Shown here: positions 25,596-31,863 of the stretch, in pieces
How positions within the stretch are numbered: the first letter of the stretch is position 1
Layout: each line of letters begins with the position of its first letter
Origin: Actinomycetota bacterium
GTDB lineage: Bacteria > Actinomycetota > Actinomycetes > S36-B12 > UBA5976
Reading direction: 5' to 3'
Assembly: GCA_009923375.1 (NCBI GenBank)
Contig: RFTO01000002.1
Location: 1 to 33,750 of the forward strand
Length of the DNA: 33,750 nucleotides
The notes under the pieces: generated by a model
Told to the model about the DNA's origin: nothing
Databases searched by the model: none
What the model saw: the letters and a program-made list of their open reading frames with translations, nothing else
Made by a program: the position numbers and the translations under genes

Positions 25596-26578
25596 GCGGC
25601 CAGCACTTCACCGAGCCTGCTGATTACGGAACAACTCCGCGCGATCCATCCATGCCGGAGTTCGTGACGGTCTATGAAGTCGGCGCCCGCGACGGCCTGC
25701 AGAACGAGAGCACCCTCGTGCCGGTGGATGTGAAGGTGGAGTTCATCCGCCGCCTGCTTGCCGCCGGACTTCCTGCGGTTGAGGCCACCAGCTTCGTACA
25801 CCCGCTCCGGGTGCCGCAGTTGGCAGATGCCGACGAGGTAGCCACTGCATTAAGCGACATTCTCCCCACTCATCGATTGCCGATGTTGGTGCCGAATGTG
25901 CGAGGGCTGGAGCGGGCGCTCGATGCCGGAGCACGGGAAATTGCGGTGTTTCTGAGCGCGACTGAATCTTTCGCGAAAGAGAACCTCGGCACTGATCTGG
26001 CGGGGCAGCGGGTGATGACCGAACAAGTGATCGCAGCATTGCCAGCAGCAATGTCGGTGCGGGGTTACGTCTCAATGTGTTGGGGAGATCCGTGGGAAGG
26101 TGCAGTTGCGCCTGCCGTCGTGGTGGAGTTGGTGCGTTACATGCTCGATCTGGGCATGCGCGAGGTTTCGCTCGGCGACACCATCGGCGTTGCATCGCCA
26201 ACTCGAGTTGAAGAATTACTCACCATGCTTGGTGGTGCAGGTGTGCCGATGAGCGCTCTTGCCGTCCACTTCCACGACACCTACGGGCAAGCATTGGCAA
26301 ACACAGTCGCAGCGTTGCGTTGTGGTGTGAGCATCGTGGATTCATCTGCTGGTGGGCTGGGCGGTTGTCCCTTCGCCCGTAGTGCCACCGGCAACCTCGC
26401 CACCGAGGATCTGGTGTGGATGCTAGATGGGATGGGTGTCCGTACCGGCGTGGATGTGCATGAGGTTATTCGCACATCTGCGTGGCTCAGCGCAGTGATG
26501 AAGCGCCCATTAGTCTCACGAACAGCCACTGCGCTCGCAGCGGCGATTGCCGAAGATGATGATCGACGGGAGCACTGA
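25592..26578 (+). CDS. mvaB: Hydroxymethylglutaryl-CoA lyase
   Basis: A 328-residue TIM-barrel enzyme that cleaves HMG-CoA to acetoacetate and acetyl-CoA. Catalytic and metal-binding parts are visible: R33-D34 in GARDGLQNE, metal-binding H226 and H228 in AVHFHDTYGQ, and the loop cysteine C259 in GGLGGCPFARSATGN. The ATG at 25592 overlaps the upstream stop as ATGA; an in-frame ATG at 25532 would overlap the biotin carrier and is rejected. A non-conserved 20-residue N-terminal extension precedes the barrel. Its acetoacetate product is the substrate of the CoA-transferase downstream. Confidence 0.93.
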   Translation: MSGQHFTEPADYGTTPRDPSMPEFVTVYEVGARDGLQNESTLVPVDVKVEFIRRLLAAGLPAVEATSFVHPLRVPQLADADEVATALSDILPTHRLPMLVPNVRGLERALDAGAREIAVFLSATESFAKENLGTDLAGQRVMTEQVIAALPAAMSVRGYVSMCWGDPWEGAVAPAVVVELVRYMLDLGMREVSLGDTIGVASPTRVEELLTMLGGAGVPMSALAVHFHDTYGQALANTVAALRCGVSIVDSSAGGLGGCPFARSATGNLATEDLVWMLDGMGVRTGVDVHEVIRTSAWLSAVMKRPLVSRTATALAAAIAEDDDRREH

Positions 26579-27729
26579 TGTTCAACACCTCGCTGTCTGA
26601 AGAAGTGGAGGAACTGCGCATCCAGGTCGCGCGCTTCGCTGACGATGTCGTCGCGCCGGTTGCCGCGCTGCACGACGAGCAGAAGTCGTTTCCCTATGAA
26701 GTCGTCACACAGATGGCGCAGATGGGGTTATTTGGTCTGCCTTTCCCTGAGGAACTCGGCGGCATGGGTGGTGACTACCTCACTTTGTGCGTCGCGTTAG
26801 AGGAACTGGCGCGAGTCGATCAGAGTGTGTCCATCACCCTGGAGGCTGCGGTCTCCCTCGGCGCGATGCCTGTTTACCGCTTCGGAAACGATGAGCAAAA
26901 GCGACGCTGGTTGCCCGATTTGATTGCAGGCAAAGCTTTGGGGGCATTCGGTCTCACTGAAGCAGGGGCAGGCAGTGATGCGGGCGCTTTACGCACAACT
27001 GCCGTCCACGATGGCGACGGCTGGATCATCAACGGGACCAAGGAGTTCATCACGAACTCCGGCACCACGATGACCACTCTGATCACGGTGCTCGCAGTCA
27101 CAGGCACAACAGCGGTCGGGCGTCCAGAGTTCACATCGTTTCTGGTGCCAGCAGACGCGGCCGGAGTACAGGTGCAGCCGGCGTACAACAAGGTTGGTTG
27201 GAATGCCAGCGACACCCACCCCATCACCTTCACGGATGTGCGCGTTGGCGCTGACGCGTTACTCGGTGAGCGCGGCCGCGGTTATGCGAACTTCCTATCC
27301 ATCCTCGACGAGGGTCGCATTGCGATCGCCGCACTCGCGACCGGCGCCGCACAAGGGTGTGTTGACGAGAGTGTGAAATACGCCAATGCACGTGAGGCTT
27401 TTGGAAGGCCGATCAGCGAATTTCAATCAATCTCCTTCATGATCGCGGACATGGAAGCGCGCGCACAGGTGTCGCGAGCCATGTGGCGTCATGCAGCGTC
27501 GTTAATGCAGCGAGGCTTACCGTTTAAGAAGGAAGCAGCAATCGCGAAGCTCACAGCGGCAGATGCGGCGATGCAAAACGCGCGCACGGCCACTCAGATC
27601 CACGGAGGCTACGGCTTTATGAACGAATACCCCGTGGCCCGCCACTACCGGGACAGCAAGATCCTGGAGATCGGCGAAGGGACCAACGAGGTGCAGCGCA
27701 TCCTCATCGCCCGCGAGTTGGGATTGTGA
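26578..27729 (+). CDS. Acyl-CoA dehydrogenase (leucine operon)
   Basis: A 383-residue FAD enzyme with the usual three-domain fold. It has FGLTEAGAGSDAGA and an FITNSG segment around the FAD site, REAFGRPISEFQ in the C-terminal helical domain and QIHGGYGF. The catalytic base is at the short/medium-chain position, E367 in EIGEGTNEVQ. The position used by isovaleryl-CoA dehydrogenase in helix G is glycine (G246 in ILDEGR). Operon context points to isovaleryl-CoA, but by key residue it is a SCAD-type enzyme and may act on 2-methyl-branched or short straight chains instead. The start overlaps the HMG-CoA lyase stop (TGATG). Confidence 0.9.
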   Translation: MFNTSLSEEVEELRIQVARFADDVVAPVAALHDEQKSFPYEVVTQMAQMGLFGLPFPEELGGMGGDYLTLCVALEELARVDQSVSITLEAAVSLGAMPVYRFGNDEQKRRWLPDLIAGKALGAFGLTEAGAGSDAGALRTTAVHDGDGWIINGTKEFITNSGTTMTTLITVLAVTGTTAVGRPEFTSFLVPADAAGVQVQPAYNKVGWNASDTHPITFTDVRVGADALLGERGRGYANFLSILDEGRIAIAALATGAAQGCVDESVKYANAREAFGRPISEFQSISFMIADMEARAQVSRAMWRHAASLMQRGLPFKKEAAIAKLTAADAAMQNARTATQIHGGYGFMNEYPVARHYRDSKILEIGEGTNEVQRILIARELGL

Positions 27730-27781
27730 GCATGCGGGAGTCGAGCACGTTGTCGCTTGTGCAGAGCAGGACAATCTGAGC

Positions 27782-28540
27782 ATGAGCGATCTGGTGACTT
27801 ACGAATCACTCGACCATGTTGCGACGCTGACGATGCGTCGCCCAGATGCGCGAAACGCTCTCAACCAAGAAATGCGCAATGGACTTCGCGCGGGCTTTGA
27901 AACTTTCGCCGCCGATCACGCCGCCAAGGTGCTCGTTCTCGCTGGCGATGGCGCCACTTTCTGCGCCGGCGGCGACTTAAAGGAAATGTCGGCGACCGGA
28001 TTGCAGATGCCCGCTGACGATTACATCCCGACGATCCGCGAATTCGATTGCGATAAGCCAGTCATCGCGGCTGTTCAAGGCGGCGCACTAGGTGGAGGTT
28101 TCTGCCTCGCGCTGTGGTGCGATCTTGTGGTGGCAAGTGAGGACGCGTCGTTCGGTGTGGCTGAAGCGAAGTGGGGCAGAGGCGCGCCCTGGGCATCACC
28201 GTTAGCGGAGCTGATCGGACCACGCGCTGCAATGCAGTTGTTGACCACAGCCGAACCAGTCTCGGCTCTACGCGCTTACGAGATTGGCCTTGTCAATGAA
28301 GTCGCCCCAACTGGAAGTCACATGGCCGCCGCACACCGGATGGCGCGGACTATCGCAGCACTTGCGCCGCTGTCAGTTCAGGCAGGTGTGCGGATGATCC
28401 GTCGCGCACTTGAGCACAACACAGCGCAGTTGCGCGATGAGGTTCGAACGATGTGGGAGCCGGTGTACGCGAGCGAAGACGCGCAGGAGGGGCCGCGCGC
28501 ATTCGCGGAAAAGCGTCCACCCCAATGGCAAGGAAGATAG
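27782..28540 (+). CDS. Crotonase-family protein (putative methylglutaconyl-CoA hydratase)
   Basis: A 252-residue enoyl-CoA hydratase/isomerase superfamily member. The oxyanion-hole motifs CAGGDLKEM and QGGALGGGFCLA are present. By alignment with rat mitochondrial hydratase (E144 in GGGCELA, E164 in FGQPE), this protein has cysteine C108 at the first catalytic position and keeps E128 at the second. The usual PGAGG turn is replaced by GAPWASP. Operon context favours the hydratase step between methylglutaconyl-CoA and HMG-CoA, but the missing glutamate makes that uncertain. It lies 52 bp after the acyl-CoA dehydrogenase gene with a weak CAGGA ribosome site. Confidence 0.85.
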   Translation: MSDLVTYESLDHVATLTMRRPDARNALNQEMRNGLRAGFETFAADHAAKVLVLAGDGATFCAGGDLKEMSATGLQMPADDYIPTIREFDCDKPVIAAVQGGALGGGFCLALWCDLVVASEDASFGVAEAKWGRGAPWASPLAELIGPRAAMQLLTTAEPVSALRAYEIGLVNEVAPTGSHMAAAHRMARTIAALAPLSVQAGVRMIRRALEHNTAQLRDEVRTMWEPVYASEDAQEGPRAFAEKRPPQWQGR

Positions 28541-28614
28541 TCAACGAAAGCAACGAACGCCTTAACCAGCCAGTGATTGGCCACAACGTCCGACGAGATG
28601 TCAGGTAGGTGCTT

Positions 28615-29409
28615 ATGAGCACGTTCAGCAAAGTGACAGATGGCGCGACAGCTGTCGCGGATATCCCTGACGGCGCCTCAATCGCCGTCGGTGGTTTCGG
28701 ACTCTGTGGCGTCCCGACCTATCTCATCGATCAGGTGCTGGCATTGCCGGTCGGCAACTTCACGGTCATCTCCAACAACTGCGGGTTAGATGACGCAGGT
28801 GTTGGGTTGTGGCTCGCAGCTGGCAAGACGATGAAGATGATCTCCTCTTATGTAGGGGAGAACGAGACTTTCGAGCGAATGTACCTACAAGGTGACTTGC
28901 ATGTGGAGCTGACTCCGCAAGGGACCTTGGCGGAGAAGCTGCGTGCTGGCGGCGCCGGAATCCCAGCGTTTTACACCGCCACTGGAGTCGGCACAGTGGT
29001 CGCCGAGGGTGGTCTGCCGTGGAAATACAACGCAGATGGCACAGTGGCTCTGGCCTCACCGGCGAAGGAGACGCGGGAATTTAAGGGCCGCACTTTTGTG
29101 TTGGAAGAAGCGCTGACGCCGGATTTTGCATTGGTCCGAGCGACTGTTGCGGACACCCTCGGCAACTGCGTGTTCCATGCCAGCACGCGTAACTTCAATC
29201 TGCCGGCAGCGATGTCCGGAGTCACCACGATCGTCGAAGCGGAACGACTTGTGCAACCAGGTGAAATCAATCCTGATGATGTGCACTTGCCGGGGATTTA
29301 TGTGAAGCGGGTGGTGGCTTTGCAAGAGCCGTGGATCAGCGATAAACGCATCGAGCGGCTGACTGTGCGTGAACCTGCACAATCGCGTGATGAGCAGGAG
29401 GGTCACTGA
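28615..29409 (+). CDS. scoA: 3-oxoacid CoA-transferase subunit A
   Basis: A 264-residue alpha subunit of a succinyl-CoA:3-ketoacid (acetoacetate) CoA-transferase. Typical segments are SIAVGGFGLCGVPTYLIDQVL, the VISNNCG motif and the PGEINPDDVHLPGIYVKRVV tail. The ATG at 28615 follows AGGTAGGT and is preferred over a GTG at 28609. Subunit B starts one base after the stop. In this operon it should activate the acetoacetate released by HMG-CoA lyase to acetoacetyl-CoA, using succinyl-CoA. Confidence 0.92.
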   Translation: MSTFSKVTDGATAVADIPDGASIAVGGFGLCGVPTYLIDQVLALPVGNFTVISNNCGLDDAGVGLWLAAGKTMKMISSYVGENETFERMYLQGDLHVELTPQGTLAEKLRAGGAGIPAFYTATGVGTVVAEGGLPWKYNADGTVALASPAKETREFKGRTFVLEEALTPDFALVRATVADTLGNCVFHASTRNFNLPAAMSGVTTIVEAERLVQPGEINPDDVHLPGIYVKRVVALQEPWISDKRIERLTVREPAQSRDEQEGH

Positions 29410-29410
29410 G

Positions 29411-30073
29411 ATGGCTTTGACGCGCAATGAGATGGCTGCCCGCGCCGCGCTCGAATTAGAGGATGGGCATTACGTCAACCTTGGCATCGGTCTACCAACC
29501 CTCGTGCCCAATTACCTCGCCGCTGGCGTGACCGTGGTGCTGCAGTCGGAGAACGGAATCTTGGGAGTCGGCCCCTACCCCGAGCGCGGCACCGAGGATG
29601 CCGATCTGGTGAATGCGAGTAAGGAGACCGTGTCGGTCCTGCCAGGTGCCTCGTTCTTCGACTCGGCCACGAGTTTCGCCATGATTCGCAGTGGCAAAGT
29701 GGATGCGGCCATCCTCGGCGCGATGCAGGTGAGCGAGCGGGGGGATCTGGCCAACTGGATGATTCCCGGCAAGATGGTCAAAGGCATGGGCGGCGCAATG
29801 GACCTCGTCCATGGCACCAAGCGCCTGATCATCCTGATGGAACATGTGGCCAAAGATGGCACCGCAAAACTTGTGCGCGAATGCAATCTGCCGTTGACGG
29901 GCCGCGGAGTTGTCCACTGCATCATCACCGATCTGGCGGTCCTGGACATCGACGAGCGCGGCTTTGTGCTGCGGGAGTGCGCACCTGGCGTGAGCGTGGA
30001 TGAGGTGCTCGCCGCCACGAATGCGGACGTCACCGTTGAACTCGCGGCCCAACAGGGTTCAATGAGCACATGA
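29411..30073 (+). CDS. scoB: 3-oxoacid CoA-transferase subunit B
   Basis: A 220-residue beta subunit. The catalytic glutamate that forms the glutamyl-CoA thioester is E47 in the SENGILG motif. Other family elements are VNLGIGLPTLVPNYL, GKMVKGMGGAMDLV and KLVRECNLPLTG. The ATG at 29411 follows AGGAGGG, an ideal ribosome site. The stop overlaps the next small gene (ATGA). With subunit A it links leucine breakdown to acetyl-CoA formation through thiolysis, whose gene is not in the window. Confidence 0.93.
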   Translation: MALTRNEMAARAALELEDGHYVNLGIGLPTLVPNYLAAGVTVVLQSENGILGVGPYPERGTEDADLVNASKETVSVLPGASFFDSATSFAMIRSGKVDAAILGAMQVSERGDLANWMIPGKMVKGMGGAMDLVHGTKRLIILMEHVAKDGTAKLVRECNLPLTGRGVVHCIITDLAVLDIDERGFVLRECAPGVSVDEVLAATNADVTVELAAQQGSMST

Positions 30074-30264
30074 GCACAGAAAAGAACCCGCCTGAAGGCG
30101 AAGACGCAGTGAAGGATGCCTTCCGCGAGGCACTGGAGCGGAAGAAGTCCGGCAGTGGCAACGCTAAGGGCATTGGTGGCAACGGTGGTGGTGGGAAGCA
30201 GTCGGGCTCAACTAAGGCTGCTGGCGGTCGTCGCACATTCCAACGTAAATCCGGGGCGTCGTGA
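30070..30264 (+). CDS. DUF5302-type small protein
   Basis: A 64-residue, very hydrophilic protein. The N-terminal third has the EDAVKDAFREALERKK helix and the C-terminus ends in AGGRRTFQRKSGAS, with a Gly/Lys/Ser-rich linker between. This matches my memory of the DUF5302 family of actinobacteria, whose function is unknown. It overlaps scoB by four bases (ATGA) and the hydrolase gene by four (GTGA), so it is translated with the operon. The basic C-terminus could bind nucleic acid, but that is a guess. Confidence 0.75.
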   Translation: MSTEKNPPEGEDAVKDAFREALERKKSGSGNAKGIGGNGGGGKQSGSTKAAGGRRTFQRKSGAS

Positions 30265-31121
30265 CCTCTGGCAGTGCCGTGAGTTCAGGCTTCGCTGCAG
30301 CAATCGGCGAGCACCGCCGGATCATGGTCGCAGGTCGCAACGTGGATGTTCTGTTGCCACCCGGACCAGCAGATGTGGCGCGACCTTTATTGCTCGCCCA
30401 TGACGGGCAGAACGTGTTCGAGCCGGGTTTCTCTTTCGGTGGAGTTCCGTGGGGTGTTGATGTAGCGCTAAAGGCGCTGGTTGACTGCGACATCATTAAT
30501 GAAGCCCAGATGCCGATGGTCATCGCCCCGTGGAATCGTGACGGATTCGGTCGCGCTGCTGATTACGCACCCGAGCGCTTCGTTCGGGCTAATCCCCAGG
30601 CGCTCGCTGGATTTGAAGAGTTTTACGACCGGATCGATTGGTGCGGCGACGAGTACGTCCGCTGGTGCGCCGATGATTTGCTGCCGTTGGCCAACAATCT
30701 CGGCTATGAGATTGATCCACACAATATCGCAGTCATGGGCTCCAGCATGGGCGGACTCGCATCAGCTTATGCACTCGCTTTGCGGCCAGATATTTACTCC
30801 ACTGCGCTGTGTCTTTCCACCCACTGGCCACCCGGTGGACATGAGTTAGTTCGGCAGATGATCGATGCGCTGCCAAACCCGCAGATCGGTGCGCGCATGT
30901 GGTTTGACCATGGCGACCAAGGTCTTGATGCGAGTTACGGGGAATTCCAAGCGACAGCTGATGCCCGGATGCGAGAGCGCGGTTATGTCGAAGGATCGCA
31001 ATGGCACAGCGAGTTTTTCCTTGGCACCGATCACAATGAGCAGTCGTGGGCGGCGCGACTGCCGCAGGTGTTGGCATGGTGGCTCGACGGCAGTTCAGAG
31101 CGCGCAGTCAAATGGGACTAA
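30261..31121 (+). CDS. Alpha/beta hydrolase, esterase (PF00756-like) family
   Basis: A 286-residue cytosolic protein that starts with GTG, overlapping the previous stop. The nucleophile is S152 in the GSSMGG elbow; the probable acid is in MWFDHGDQGLD (D216 or D219) and the histidine is H258 in GTDHNEQSW. LLLAHDGQNVF near residue 45 forms the oxyanion strand. This pattern fits the putative esterase/enterochelin-esterase group. The natural substrate is unknown. Gene coupling with the leucine operon may reflect only shared transcription. Confidence 0.85.
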   Translation: MTSGSAVSSGFAAAIGEHRRIMVAGRNVDVLLPPGPADVARPLLLAHDGQNVFEPGFSFGGVPWGVDVALKALVDCDIINEAQMPMVIAPWNRDGFGRAADYAPERFVRANPQALAGFEEFYDRIDWCGDEYVRWCADDLLPLANNLGYEIDPHNIAVMGSSMGGLASAYALALRPDIYSTALCLSTHWPPGGHELVRQMIDALPNPQIGARMWFDHGDQGLDASYGEFQATADARMRERGYVEGSQWHSEFFLGTDHNEQSWAARLPQVLAWWLDGSSERAVKWD

Positions 31122-31125
31122 CGCG

Positions 31126-31602
31126 ATGACTTCGGTGGGCGCACATGAGCAGGTTTTCGGCTCTGCGATGAGGGCTGCCTTGGCTGAAGCCGATGTAGCT
31201 GCAGCAGCGGGTGAAGTGCCGATTGGCGCAGTCGTTATCGACGCTGACGGCACCATCATCGGTCGCGGCCACAACCAGCGGGAAACCACACATAACCCGC
31301 TTGCCCATGCTGAGGTGGTGGCGCTGCAGGCCGCAGCAGCGGCGCGGAAACGTTGGCGGTTGGACGATTGCACCTTGGTCGTCACTTTGGAGCCGTGCAC
31401 CATGTGCGCCGGCGCCATCGCGCAGGCCCGTCTGCAGCGACTGGTGTTCGGCGCCTTCGACGACAAAGCCGGTGCAGTCGGCTCACTGTGGGATGTCGTC
31501 CGCGACCCACGCCTGCCACACAGACCCGAAGTTGTCTCGGGCGTGTTGTCGGCTGAGTGCTCGGCCGTGTTATCGACCTTCTTCGCTGCCCAGCGCAACT
31601 GA
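31126..31602 (+). CDS. tadA: tRNA-specific adenosine deaminase
   Basis: A 158-residue zinc deaminase. The zinc ligands and proton shuttle are H61 and E63 in the HAEVVAL motif and C91 and C94 in PCTMC. The N-terminal AMRAALAEAD...GEVPIGAVV and the C-terminal AFDDKAGAVGSLWDVVRDP are TadA-typical. It converts A34 to inosine in the wobble position of tRNA-Arg(ACG). The ATG at 31126 has only a weak GGGA upstream. It lies four bases after the hydrolase gene and about 80 bp before a tRNA-Ser gene. Confidence 0.93.
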   Translation: MTSVGAHEQVFGSAMRAALAEADVAAAAGEVPIGAVVIDADGTIIGRGHNQRETTHNPLAHAEVVALQAAAAARKRWRLDDCTLVVTLEPCTMCAGAIAQARLQRLVFGAFDDKAGAVGSLWDVVRDPRLPHRPEVVSGVLSAECSAVLSTFFAAQRN

Positions 31603-31607
31603 CCAAA

Positions 31608-31621
31608 CCTGCTTGTGCAGG
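31608..31621 (+). other. Small hairpin after tadA
   Basis: CCTGC-TTGT-GCAGG forms a 5-bp stem with a tetraloop six bases after the tadA stop. A second short stem, GCGGT-GATTT-ACCGC, follows at 31642-31656. Neither is followed by a U-tract, so termination is possible but weakly supported. Confidence 0.3.
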
Positions 31622-31670
31622 AGGCAGACGGGCGCGCGGATGCGGTGATTTACCGCGCTACCGACATCGG

Positions 31671-31676
31671 TAATCT
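31671..31676 (+). promoter_or_regulatory. Possible -10 element of the tRNA-Ser gene
   Basis: TAATCT lies seven bases before the first base of the mature tRNA, the right distance for a start near 31683. TTTACC (31649-31654), 16 bp upstream, is a weak -35 candidate. Confidence 0.35.
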
Positions 31677-31683
31677 TGTCTAC

Positions 31684-31773
31684 GGTGTCGTGTCCGAGCG
31701 GCCAAAGGAGCACGCCTCGAAAGCGTGTGAGGGGGCAACTCCTCCGTGGGTTCAAATCCCACCGACACCGCCA
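31684..31773 (+). tRNA. tRNA-Ser (anticodon CGA)
   Basis: The acceptor stem pairs GGTGTCG (31684-31690) with CGACACC (31763-31769); discriminator G31770 and an encoded CCA (31771-31773) follow. The anticodon stem is CACGC/GCGTG with loop CTCGAAA, giving anticodon CGA for the UCG codon. A long variable arm (GAGGGGGCAACTCCTC region) marks a class II serine tRNA. The T arm is GTGGG-TTCAAAT-CCCAC. Confidence 0.96.
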
Positions 31774-31801
31774 AGTTTCTGACGTTGACGCTTTCGCAGG
31801 A

Positions 31802-31849
31802 CATTGTGGGCGAAGCCTGCCGACAATGCTCTCGAAAGCACACGAGAGC
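31802..31849 (+). other. Two adjacent hairpins in the leader of the DUF6421-like gene
   Basis: The first stem pairs CATTGT (31802-31807) and GGC (31809-31811) with GCC (31819-31821) and ACAATG (31823-31828), with one G-G mismatch. The second pairs GCTCTCG (31828-31834) with CGAGAGC (31843-31849) around an 8-nt loop. They share position 31828, so they abut or compete. The second ends right before the GAGGAGA ribosome site of the gene at 31864. The first could also end the tRNA transcript, but no U-tract follows. Confidence 0.5.
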
Positions 31850-31863
31850 TGAGGAGACCGATC

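Noticed and set aside
30261..31121. The esterase-like hydrolase as the missing kynurenine formamidase
   Set aside because: It has neither the H-x-G-T-H-x-D metal motif of bacterial cyclase-type formamidases nor an HGG oxyanion motif of the hydrolase type, and it lies in a different operon on the other strand.
31659..31672. Palindrome TACCGACATCGGTA as a terminator or operator
   Set aside because: The loop would be only two bases and it overlaps the likely -10 of the tRNA gene. No second copy was noticed elsewhere in the window.
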